A stretch of 7,572 nt of DNA from an uncultured Rhodospirillales bacterium (lineage in GTDB: Bacteria > Pseudomonadota > Alphaproteobacteria > Rhodospirillales > Defluviicoccaceae): contig CAKZLS010000455.1 in the NCBI GenBank assembly GCA_937127205.1, positions 1 to 7,572 on the forward strand, written 5' to 3'. A program made the position numbers and the translations under genes. The notes under the pieces are model-generated. The model did no database searches. It was not told the DNA's origin and was given only the letters and a program-made list of their open reading frames with translations. This document shows positions 1-6,562 of the stretch, piece after piece. Each line of letters opens with the position of its first letter. Positions within the stretch are counted from its first letter, which is position 1.

Positions 1-1291
1 TGCCGTTGCCCTTCGGCGCCGCAGCGTTGCGGTCCTGACGATCGTTGCGGTCCTGACGATCATTGCGCTGGCGGCGGGGCTGTTGCTGCGCCGCTCTTTG
101 CTGCGGTTTGGCTTGGGGCGCCCGGCCTGCGCCAGCCCGGTCGCGGCGGTCCTCGGTGGCCAGACGCTGACGGATCAACACCTCGATCCCGCGAAGGAAT
201 GCGCGCTCCGAGGAATCGCAGAACGAGATCGCCATGCCCTCGGCGCCAGCTCGGGCGGTGCGGCCGATACGGTGGACATAGCTCTCCGGAACATTCGGAA
301 GCTCATAATTTACGACATGGGTGACCGCGTCCACGTCGATACCGCGCGCCGCCACATCGGTGGCCACCAGCACCCGGGTGCGGCCGGCCTTGAAGCTATC
401 CAATACCCGCTGGCGCTGGGATTGGGTTTTGTTGCCATGGATCGCTTCGGCGTGAATACCCGACTGGCCCAAACTGCGCGCCACCTTGTCGGCGCCGCGT
501 TTGGTGCGGGTAAACACCAGGGTGCGCCGCATCGCCTTGTCGGCGAGCAAACCCGACAGCAACGCCGTCTTCTGGCCGGCGTCCACGAACATAACGCGCT
601 GTTGTACGCGCTCCACGGTGGTGGACTCGGGCGCTACGGACACCTGCTCGGGATGGTCCAGCAGCTCGCCGGCAAGCCGGCGGATGTCCTTGGGCATGGT
701 GGCCGAGAAGAACAGGGTCTGGCGCTCGGCCTTCAGCGCGGCGACCACTTTGCGGATGGGCACGATGAAGCCCATGTCCAGCATCTGGTCGGCCTCGTCG
801 AGAACGAAGATTTCCACATGGTCGAGGCGGATGTTGCCCTGACTCATATGGTCGAGCAGGCGGCCAGGCGTGGCGACGAGAATGTCGACGCCGCGGCCCA
901 TGGCCTTGATCTGCGGTACCGCGCCGACGCCGCCGTAGACGGCGGTGCAGCTCAGATTGAGCTTGCGGCCGTAGGTACGAAAACTTTGGGTGATCTGGTT
1001 GGCGAGTTCGCGGGTGGGACTGAGCACCAGCGCCCGGCAGCACTTGCGCGGCGCCCGGCCCGGGCGGGCCGCCAGCCGCTGCAGGATGGGCAGCGCGAAC
1101 GCCGCGGTCTTGCCGGTTCCGGTCTGGGCGATTCCCAGCAGATCGCGGCCGCCGAGAACGTGCGGAATGGACTGTGCTTGAATGGGGGTCGGTGTGTCGT
1201 ACTTCTCGGCTGAGAGCACGTCGAGGATCGGCCGGTCGAGGCCGAGGTCTGCGAAACTTTTCAAAAAAGGTAATCTTTCGGTTAGAGCCAC
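1..1291 (-). CDS. rhlE: DEAD-box ATP-dependent RNA helicase, RhlE type (C-terminus cut by window edge)
   Basis: Cytoplasmic ATP-dependent RNA helicase that unwinds short RNA duplexes; family roles are in ribosome assembly, RNA decay and cold adaptation. 430 residues are visible from the GTG at 1291. Motifs in order: Q motif FADLGL...TPTPIQ (13-38), motif I AQTGTGKT (55-62), Ia PTRELANQ (92-99), Ib TPGRL (141-145), II DEAD (165-168), III SAT (196-198), IV LVFTRTK (258-264), V ATDVAARGID (310-319), VI HRIGRTARAG (340-349). Both RecA-like domains are therefore complete. From about residue 380 the tail is rich in Arg, Gln, Asp and Asn, a likely RNA-binding extension, and has no stop before the edge. 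The start is uncertain: GTG 1291 has no clear Shine-Dalgarno, and TTG at 1264, which would give M-K-S-F-A-D-L-G-L, fits family N-termini equally well. It is transcribed divergently from the cyclase, and an intrinsic terminator lies in its putative leader. The symbol rests on family resemblance. Confidence 0.93.
   Translation of the reverse strand, partial: MALTERLPFLKSFADLGLDRPILDVLSAEKYDTPTPIQAQSIPHVLGGRDLLGIAQTGTGKTAAFALPILQRLAARPGRAPRKCCRALVLSPTRELANQITQSFRTYGRKLNLSCTAVYGGVGAVPQIKAMGRGVDILVATPGRLLDHMSQGNIRLDHVEIFVLDEADQMLDMGFIVPIRKVVAALKAERQTLFFSATMPKDIRRLAGELLDHPEQVSVAPESTTVERVQQRVMFVDAGQKTALLSGLLADKAMRRTLVFTRTKRGADKVARSLGQSGIHAEAIHGNKTQSQRQRVLDSFKAGRTRVLVATDVAARGIDVDAVTHVVNYELPNVPESYVHRIGRTARAGAEGMAISFCDSSERAFLRGIEVLIRQRLATEDRRDRAGAGRAPQAKPQQRAAQQQPRRQRNDRQDRNDRQDRNAAAPKGNG
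31..66. repeat. Two tandem 18-bp units in the helicase C-terminal tail
   Basis: Units at 31-48 and 49-66 (ggtcctgacgatcgttgc and the same with one g-to-a change) lie head to tail. Read on the minus strand, in frame with the helicase, they encode a repeated R-N-D-R-Q-D hexapeptide. This is a low-complexity Arg-rich extension of the kind common at the end of RhlE-type helicases. Copy number may vary between strains, because an 18-bp unit keeps the frame. Confidence 0.8.
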
Positions 1292-1387
1292 GCGACACGC
1301 GAACGCCGGAACAACACCGGGTCTGCGGGTGCCGCTAGTGAACACTTTAATTCGGGAGACGCCCCGCGTGGCCTGGGCAGTCGAATG

Positions 1388-1455
1388 AAAAACAAAAGGC
1401 GTTCGGCAGGACGAAAGCTTGTGGAACCAAGCCTCGTTCACGCGGCCAGAACGCC
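1388..1455 (-). terminator. Intrinsic (Rho-independent) terminator with no protein gene upstream
   Basis: Read on the minus strand, GGCGTTC (1455-1449) pairs with GAACGCC (1404-1398). Inside that, GGC (1447-1445) pairs with GCC (1407-1405), ACGA (1437-1434) with TCGT (1414-1411), and GCTTG (1432-1428) with CAAGC (1421-1417) around the 6-nt loop GTTCCA. That is about 19 pairs in 58 nt. The stem is followed immediately by TTTTGTTTTT (1397-1388). On the plus strand the hairpin is preceded by A residues and has no T-tract after it, so only the minus-strand reading looks like a terminator. The helicase starts about 100 nt further downstream, so the element lies ahead of that gene rather than after one. 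It would end a small RNA or act as an attenuator in the helicase leader. Confidence 0.65.
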
Positions 1456-1472
1456 AATCACCGTTTCCACGG
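1388..1472 (-). ncRNA. Candidate small RNA or attenuated leader ending at the orphan terminator
   Basis: The proposed transcript runs from about 1472 to 1388 on the minus strand, about 85 nt. It would begin with a small hairpin CCGT-GGAA-ACGG (1472-1461), whose GGAA loop fits the GNRA tetraloop pattern. A short linker (1460-1456) follows, then the long terminator hairpin and T-tract. No open reading frame with a ribosome-binding site is seen in it. The 5' end is a guess, from a TTGACT (1509-1504) and a CATAAA (1484-1479) upstream. I do not recognise the RNA as a named family. It could equally be the prematurely terminated 5' leader of the helicase mRNA. The structure is seen directly; that it is an RNA gene is inference. 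Confidence 0.35.
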
Positions 1473-1473
1473 C

Positions 1474-1501
1474 TGGCCTTTATGTGGACCGCCACCGGCC
1501 A
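1474..1501. repeat. Imperfect inverted repeat in the divergent intergenic region
   Basis: TGGCC (1474-1478) pairs with GGCCA (1497-1501). Inside, GTGG (1484-1487) pairs with CCAC (1492-1495) around a 4-nt loop, with an unequal internal loop of TTTAT against C. There is no T-tract on either side, so it is not a terminator. It could be an operator dyad over the proposed minus-strand promoter or a hairpin in a cyclase leader. Its function is unknown. Confidence 0.35.
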
Positions 1502-1509
1502 TAAGTCAA
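1479..1509 (-). promoter_or_regulatory. Weak candidate promoter for the minus-strand small RNA / helicase leader
   Basis: On the minus strand, TTGACT (1509-1504) resembles a -35 box, and CATAAA (1484-1479) matches four of six bases of a -10 box. The 19-nt spacing is longer than ideal. Initiation would fall near 1472, just before the GNRA-like hairpin. The same stretch contains a dyad (1474-1501). No better promoter was seen between the terminator and the helicase start. Confidence 0.2.
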
Positions 1510-1529
1510 GGAGAACAGCAATTTAGGGG

Positions 1530-1557
1530 TTCGGAGACGGCTCTCGTCGGCTAAAGT
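1530..1557 (+). promoter_or_regulatory. Weak candidate promoter for the cyclase gene
   Basis: TTCGGA (1530-1535) and TAAAGT (1552-1557) with a 16-nt spacer give a weak sigma70-like match. It would start transcription only about 20 nt ahead of the GTG start codon. It is the best plus-strand candidate I can see close to the gene, but such matches arise by chance. Confidence 0.2.
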
Positions 1558-1569
1558 ACCCGCGATGAC

Positions 1570-1577
1570 GAGGGAGG
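1570..1577 (+). promoter_or_regulatory. Ribosome-binding site fixing the cyclase GTG start
   Basis: GAGGGAGG at 1570-1577 is a strong Shine-Dalgarno match ending 4 nt before GTG 1582. It supports that start over the ATG at 1565, which is in a different frame. Confidence 0.75.
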
Positions 1578-1581
1578 CAGT

Positions 1582-4500
1582 GTGGACATCGCGGGTTGGC
1601 TCAGGAATCTCGGCCTGGATCGCTATGATCAGGCGTTCCACGAGAATGAGATCGACGCAGAAATCCTTCCGACGTTGACGGCGGAGGACCTGAAGGATAT
1701 CGGCGTAACTGTCGTCGGTCATCGCCGCAAGCTGCTTAACGCCATAGAGGCGTTGCGTTCGGATCCAAGCGAATCGGATAAATCGGCCGTCACCCCGCCT
1801 CTCCTCGGACAGGCCGAGCGCCGGCAGTTGACCGTGCTGTTCTGCGATCTCTTGGCATCCACAGCACTGTCACAGCAGCTCGATCCCGAGGACATGCGCG
1901 ACGTTATCCGCCTGTATCAAGACACCTGTGCCGGCGTGATCGCCCGGTTCGAAGGATTTGTCGCCAAGTTCATGGGCGACGGCGTGCTCGCCTACTTCGG
2001 TTACCCGCATGCCCACGAGGACTCCGCCGAACGGGCCGTGCGCGCAGGGCTGGCGCTGACCCAGGCGGTGGCCGCTTTGACCGAACCCGGAGGAACGCCG
2101 CTGACCGCACGCGTGGGCATCGCCACCGGCGTCGTGGTGGTCGGAGATCTGATCGGCATGGGGGCCTCAGAGGAGCAATCGGTGGCCGGCGAAACGCCCA
2201 ATCTGGCGGCCCGCCTTCAGGCCTTAGCCCACCCCGGCACCGTCGTGGTGGCGCCAAGCACAATGGATCTTGTCGCCGGCATTTTCGAAACGGAAGATTT
2301 GGGAGATTGCACGCTCAAGGGCATCGCAGATCCGATACGCCCCTCCCGCGTGACCGGCGAACGAGCGACGGAGAGCCGGTTCGAAGCCCGGAACACCGCC
2401 GCACACACACCTTTCATCGGCCGCGAGGAGGAAATCGCCCTGCTGCTGCGCCGCTGGCAGCTGGCCAGGGACGGCGAGGGGCAGGTGGTGGTGCTCTCCA
2501 GCGAGCCCGGGTTCGGGAAATCCCGCATCACTCAGGCACTGTGCGAGACGCTCGCGGGCGAACCCCACCTCCGATTGAACTATCAGTGTTCGCCTTATCA
2601 CACCAACAGCGCGCTCCATCCGATCATCGCCCAACTCGAATTTGCCGCGGGCTTTACAGCGGAGGACGTGCCCGAGCAAAAACTGCAAAAGCTGGAGGCG
2701 TTGCTTGCCGCGTCAACGAACGATCTTGAAACGGTCGTCCCCTTGCTCGCTGCGCTGTTGTCGCTGCCCACCGCCGACCGTCATCCGCCGCTGACACTCT
2801 CGCCTCAGGAGCAGAAGGCGCAGACCCGCCAAGCGCTCGCCGGTCAGCTCACCGGACTTGCTCGGGAACAGCCGGTCCTTGTGATCTTCGAGGATGTCCA
2901 TTGGGTGGACCCGACCACCTTGGAGTTGCTGGATTTGGTGATCCAACGGTGCCAGAGCGTTCGCGCCCTGATGATCATCACCCACAGGCCGGAGTTCTTT
3001 CCGGCCTGGAGCGGCCATGCCCACGTGACTACTTACTCGCTCAACCGGCTGGGGCGGAAGGATTGCGCCGCCATGGTCGAGAATCTCGCGGCAGGCAAGC
3101 GCCTGCCGGGCGCGGTGCTTGAACAAATTGTGGCAAAGACCGACGGCGTTCCGCTGTTCGTGGAGGAATTGACGAAAACAGTGCTGGAATCCGGCCTGCT
3201 TGTGGACGCGGGGGACCGCTATGTCCTCGAGGGCCCTTTACCGCCGATGGCCATTCCGACGACCCTGCAGGACTCGCTAATGGCGCGCCTCGACCGACTG
3301 GGCAGGCTCAAGGAGATCGCGCAGACCGCCGCCGTCATTGGTCGTGAGTTCGATCGGGAACTGGTCGCCGAAGTTGCCGAGTGGTCCGACGCCGACATCG
3401 AGATCGCCTTGACCCAATTGGTCGAGGCCGGTTTGATCTTCCCTCGCGGCGCCCCGCCCAGCACCGGCTACATCTTCAAGCATGCACTGGTGCAGGACGC
3501 CGCGTACGGGAGCCTTCTGCGCGGCCGGCGGCAAAGCCTTCATGGCCGCATTCTCGAAATCCTTGAGAGGAGCCCGGAAACCGTATCGTTCGAAATTCTG
3601 GCCCGGCACGCCGCCGAAGCCGGGGACGCGGAAAAAGCAGTGGACTACTGGTGGCACGCCGCCCAAGCGGCTACTGCGCGCTCGGCCATCAAGGAGGCTA
3701 TCGCTCACCTGCAGAACGGGTTGCGGATGCTTGCCACGCTGCCGGAAAGCGAGGAGAACACACGGCTAGAACTGGACATGCAGTTGGCGCTTGGCAACGC
3801 TTCTATTGCAGTCACAGGCTGGGCGTCGGAGACTACGGCAGCAGCGTTCGAGCGGGCGCGCGTTCTCTCGAAAAACCGGCAAGACCCGCTCCCTCGGAAT
3901 ATGATCACCAACGGGCGCTATGTGATTCTACTACTTCGCGGCCGCCTGAACGAATGCCTCGAACTGGCAGATGACCTGAGCGCTTGGGCCGAGGAAGGGA
4001 CCTGTCCCCCGGTCTTGTCCCACCGATGTCGCGGGGTAACCCTATTCCATCTGGGGCAACTGGACAAAGCGCGAGAACAGTTTGAGACGGGTCTCCTGCT
4101 GTACGACGAGGATCGCGATCACGGTCTTGCGCACCAATACGGCTACAATCCGTTGTTTTCCTTGATGGGGTATCTGTGCATGACGCTTCATCATCTAGGC
4201 CACTTGGATCAGGCCCGCGACATGCACTGGCGGTTTGTAGACCGCGCCTCGACGTATCCACATATTCCATCCCGCGCTTTCGGGCTGTTTCAGGCAAGCT
4301 TCTTGCGCGCCCTGGATCCGGAGATTTCGAACGACCGGTCGCTGTTGGACGAAACCGTTACGCTTTGCGAGCAGTACGGCTTTCCCAATTGGCACGCCAT
4401 GGCTGTCGCCCACCGAGGCATGACCATCGCCCGTTCCGGCGCGTTGGAAACCGGTCTCCAAGATATCAAGCGCGGGCTCGACGAATGGCGCTCTACCGGC

Positions 4501-4917
4501 GCAACGCTAATGGTCCCACACTTTCTCTTGATGACGGCCGAGGTGCAAGCGCTTGGTGGAGAGTGGGCGAAAGCCATCGATTGCATCATCGACGCCCTGG
4601 ATGTGGTCCCTTCGGCGGGAGGCTACATTGATATTCCGAAACTGTTGAGGACTCGCGGTCAGATCGCCATTGCATCCGGCGAAGGAACCGACGAGGACGC
4701 CGCCTCGTGGCTGACCCGCGCCATCGTCACCGCGCGGGAACAGAACGCACACCTTGAGGAGCTCAGGGCCGCGACCAGCCTCGCCCGGCTGTGGGGCGAC
4801 CAAGGCAAGCGCGACGAGGCGCGTGATCTGCTCGCGCCCATTCATGACTGGTTCACGGAAGGCTTTAATATGCAGGACCTGAAGGAGGCCGGCACGCTCC
4901 TCCATGAGCTGCGCTAA
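1582..4917 (+). CDS. SAM domain / class III adenylate-guanylate cyclase / AAA ATPase / TPR protein
   Basis: Large soluble signalling protein of 1111 residues, predicted to make a cyclic nucleotide (probably cAMP). A SAM domain (1-60) is followed by a class III cyclase domain (about 80-260). There D89 (FCDLLAST) and D133 (KFMGDG) are the two metal ligands, K129 is in the purine-selecting position, and N207 and R211 (PNLAARLQ) match the transition-state pair. An AAA/STAND-like ATPase starts at FIGREEE (278-284), with Walker A SSEPGFGKS (306-314), Walker B VLVIFED (432-438) and THRPEF (467-472). A helical TPR-like region runs from about 680 to 1111. No signal peptide or membrane helix is seen. 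Length and order match a family widespread in alphaproteobacteria, in which the ATPase/TPR part is thought to sense or scaffold. The first Walker A glycine is serine (S307), and the position equivalent to the adenine-selecting Asp is S200. The cue is unknown. It converges on znuB. Confidence 0.92.
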   Translation: MDIAGWLRNLGLDRYDQAFHENEIDAEILPTLTAEDLKDIGVTVVGHRRKLLNAIEALRSDPSESDKSAVTPPLLGQAERRQLTVLFCDLLASTALSQQLDPEDMRDVIRLYQDTCAGVIARFEGFVAKFMGDGVLAYFGYPHAHEDSAERAVRAGLALTQAVAALTEPGGTPLTARVGIATGVVVVGDLIGMGASEEQSVAGETPNLAARLQALAHPGTVVVAPSTMDLVAGIFETEDLGDCTLKGIADPIRPSRVTGERATESRFEARNTAAHTPFIGREEEIALLLRRWQLARDGEGQVVVLSSEPGFGKSRITQALCETLAGEPHLRLNYQCSPYHTNSALHPIIAQLEFAAGFTAEDVPEQKLQKLEALLAASTNDLETVVPLLAALLSLPTADRHPPLTLSPQEQKAQTRQALAGQLTGLAREQPVLVIFEDVHWVDPTTLELLDLVIQRCQSVRALMIITHRPEFFPAWSGHAHVTTYSLNRLGRKDCAAMVENLAAGKRLPGAVLEQIVAKTDGVPLFVEELTKTVLESGLLVDAGDRYVLEGPLPPMAIPTTLQDSLMARLDRLGRLKEIAQTAAVIGREFDRELVAEVAEWSDADIEIALTQLVEAGLIFPRGAPPSTGYIFKHALVQDAAYGSLLRGRRQSLHGRILEILERSPETVSFEILARHAAEAGDAEKAVDYWWHAAQAATARSAIKEAIAHLQNGLRMLATLPESEENTRLELDMQLALGNASIAVTGWASETTAAAFERARVLSKNRQDPLPRNMITNGRYVILLLRGRLNECLELADDLSAWAEEGTCPPVLSHRCRGVTLFHLGQLDKAREQFETGLLLYDEDRDHGLAHQYGYNPLFSLMGYLCMTLHHLGHLDQARDMHWRFVDRASTYPHIPSRAFGLFQASFLRALDPEISNDRSLLDETVTLCEQYGFPNWHAMAVAHRGMTIARSGALETGLQDIKRGLDEWRSTGATLMVPHFLLMTAEVQALGGEWAKAIDCIIDALDVVPSAGGYIDIPKLLRTRGQIAIASGEGTDEDAASWLTRAIVTAREQNAHLEELRAATSLARLWGDQGKRDEARDLLAPIHDWFTEGFNMQDLKEAGTLLHELR

Positions 4918-5711
4918 GTCGCTTTCGGCCGTCCGAACGGCAGCAGGCTCAATGCGAACAGGATCCCAGCGGCAACTACGATGGACGGTCCCGATGGCGT
5001 ATCCAAGTGCAGCGATCCTTGCAGCCCGAGGACAACGGCCACGGCGCCGATGAGCGCCGCGATGACGGCCATCTGCTCGGGCGTGCGCGCGAACCGCCGC
5101 GCCGTGGCGGCGGGAATAATCAGTAACGACGTGATCAGGAGCACGCCGACGATCTTCATGGCAAGTGCGATCACCAAAGCAATTAGAAGCATGAAGATCA
5201 GCTTTACCCTGAAAGCAGGCACGCCCTCGGCGCGGGCTAGATCCTCGTGAACCGTGGACGCCAGCAGCGGCCGCCAGATGGCCAACAGTGCCGCTAGGAT
5301 TGCGGCCCCGCCGGCGTAAATCCAGAGGATATCCATCCGCGTGACAGCGAGGATGTCGCCGAAAAGATAGCTCAGAAGATCGAGCCTCAGCCAAGCCATC
5401 AGGCCGACGGCGACGAGGCCGAGCGAAAGTGCCGAGTGGGAGAGAATGCCGAGGAGCGTGTCGCTGGAGAGCCACGGCCGCTGTTGTAGCGAAATCAGCA
5501 CCAGCGCGATGAACATGGTCACCACGACGACGCCAACCATCGGCTGGATATTGACCAGAAAGCCGAGCGCGACCCCCAGCAGCGCCGAGTGCGACATAGT
5601 GTCGCCGAAATACGCCATGCGGCGCCAGACGATGAAGCATCCGAGGGGGCCGGCGACGATTGCGACGCCAACGCCGGCGACCATGGCGCGGACAAGGAAA
5701 TCGTCTAACAT
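4914..5711 (-). CDS. znuB: Zinc ABC transporter, membrane permease ZnuB
   Basis: Inner-membrane permease of the ABC-3 (metal-ion) family that carries zinc from ZnuA across the membrane, driven by ZnuC. 265 residues, the usual family length. Hydrophobic segments lie at roughly 8-29, 41-52, 57-75, 92-108, 128-146, 170-198, 213-231 and 241-258. Family motifs seen: GDTMSHSALLG (36-46), FGDILAV (117-123), the DLARAEGVP stretch (157-165) that would contact the ATPase, and MKIVGVLLITSLLIIPA (185-201). The ATG at 5711 overlaps the znuC stop as TAATG, so translation is probably coupled. It is the last gene of zur-znuC-znuB, and its TAG stop overlaps the convergent cyclase TAA. Manganese or iron transport is possible for the family, but linkage to Zur makes zinc the likely substrate. 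Confidence 0.95.
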   Translation of the reverse strand: MLDDFLVRAMVAGVGVAIVAGPLGCFIVWRRMAYFGDTMSHSALLGVALGFLVNIQPMVGVVVVTMFIALVLISLQQRPWLSSDTLLGILSHSALSLGLVAVGLMAWLRLDLLSYLFGDILAVTRMDILWIYAGGAAILAALLAIWRPLLASTVHEDLARAEGVPAFRVKLIFMLLIALVIALAMKIVGVLLITSLLIIPAATARRFARTPEQMAVIAALIGAVAVVLGLQGSLHLDTPSGPSIVVAAGILFALSLLPFGRPKAT

Positions 5712-6562
5712 TATGGACCGGTTTCCCTGGTGCGGGATGGCGGCTCGGGGTCGTCGCCCGCCCCGCTCAACGGAACCACGTTTCCGGATATGCCATGGCC
5801 GTGATCATGATGATGAGTATAGATGGCGAGCGCCTGGGCCGCCCTGGCGCCGAACAAGCGGATGTACTCTGGATGCTGGCCCACGACCTCGGCCGTGCCG
5901 GAGCAACAGACGTGGCGATTGAGACAGAGAACCCGGTCGGCGGCCGCCATGACCATGTGCAGATCATGGGAAACCATCAACACCCCGCAGCCGCGGCGAT
6001 CCCGCAACGCGCCGATCAACTGGTAAAGGGCGGTCTCGCCGGCGAAATCGACGCCTTGTACGGGTTCGTCAAGGACCAGGAGATCGGGATCGGCCAGCAG
6101 CGCGCGAGCCAGCAATACCCGCTGCAATTCTCCGCCGGAAAGGGTCTGAACCGCAGCATCGATCAGATGGCCGACCCCGGTTTCCGCGAGCGCCCCCGCG
6201 ATAGCCCCCCGCGACCGCCGGATCGTCAGGGTCATCAGTTTTGCCACGGTCAGCGGTAGCACGGGGTCGATGGGTAGCCGCTGCGGCACGTAGCCGATCC
6301 GCAGTCCGTCGCGGCGACTCAGATGCCCCGAGTCCGGTTTCACGAGACCGAGCAAAATCTTTATCAGCGTCGATTTCCCCGCACCGTTGGGTCCGATGAC
6401 GGTAACGATCTCGCCGGCCCGAACGGAGACGGAGACGTTGTGCAACAGGGTTTGGGTACCGTAGGCGAGCGACAGACCCTCGCCGGCGATCAGGGTGTCG
6501 GCCCGTGGCTCCACGCCCGGTCCTGAAGGACCATCATGATCATGCGGCATCGGGTTTCGCAT
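5711..6562 (-). CDS. znuC: Zinc ABC transporter, ATP-binding protein ZnuC, with His-rich tail
   Basis: Cytoplasmic ATPase that powers zinc import through ZnuB. 283 residues: Walker A GPNGAGKST (57-65), Q-loop Q94 (YVPQR), signature LSGGE (141-145), Walker B LLVLDEP (161-167), H-loop H199 (VSHD). The C-terminal end carries THHHDHGHG (249-257) followed by a Pro/acidic tail. The N-terminus has PHDHD (6-10). These His/Asp stretches lie outside the ABC core and could bind zinc. Start: ATG 6562 overlaps the end of zur by 23 bp. ATG 6550 (second Met, overlap 11 bp) is equally possible, since neither has a clear Shine-Dalgarno and both imply coupling to zur. The gene overlaps znuB by 1 bp. Confidence 0.95.
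   Translation of the reverse strand: MRNPMPHDHDGPSGPGVEPRADTLIAGEGLSLAYGTQTLLHNVSVSVRAGEIVTVIGPNGAGKSTLIKILLGLVKPDSGHLSRRDGLRIGYVPQRLPIDPVLPLTVAKLMTLTIRRSRGAIAGALAETGVGHLIDAAVQTLSGGELQRVLLARALLADPDLLVLDEPVQGVDFAGETALYQLIGALRDRRGCGVLMVSHDLHMVMAAADRVLCLNRHVCCSGTAEVVGQHPEYIRLFGARAAQALAIYTHHHDHGHGISGNVVPLSGAGDDPEPPSRTRETGP

Noticed and set aside
83..1213. 376-codon open frame on the plus strand
   Set aside because: It lies entirely antisense to the helicase, whose DEAD-box motifs I-VI are all intact on the minus strand; the plus-strand translation shows no family motif and is a high-GC shadow.
396..1298. 300-codon minus-strand frame starting near the helicase start
   Set aside because: It is the +1 frame of the helicase; the product is Arg/Pro-rich, while the GTG 1291 frame gives the complete helicase motif series.
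1388..1455. The intergenic hairpin as a bidirectional terminator
   Set aside because: Only the minus-strand reading is followed by a T-tract; on the plus strand the stem is followed by AATCACC.
1480..1722. 80-codon minus-strand frame reaching into the intergenic region
   Set aside because: It is antisense to the SAM domain of the cyclase, has no ribosome-binding site that I can see and no recognisable motif.
4928..4941. Hairpin GCCGT-CCGA-ACGGC as a terminator between the cyclase and znuB
   Set aside because: It lies inside the znuB coding end and has no T-tract on either strand.
4507..5640. 377-codon open frame on the minus strand
   Set aside because: It overlaps znuB in another frame and the 3' part of the cyclase; its product is Arg/Gly/Ala-rich with no motif.
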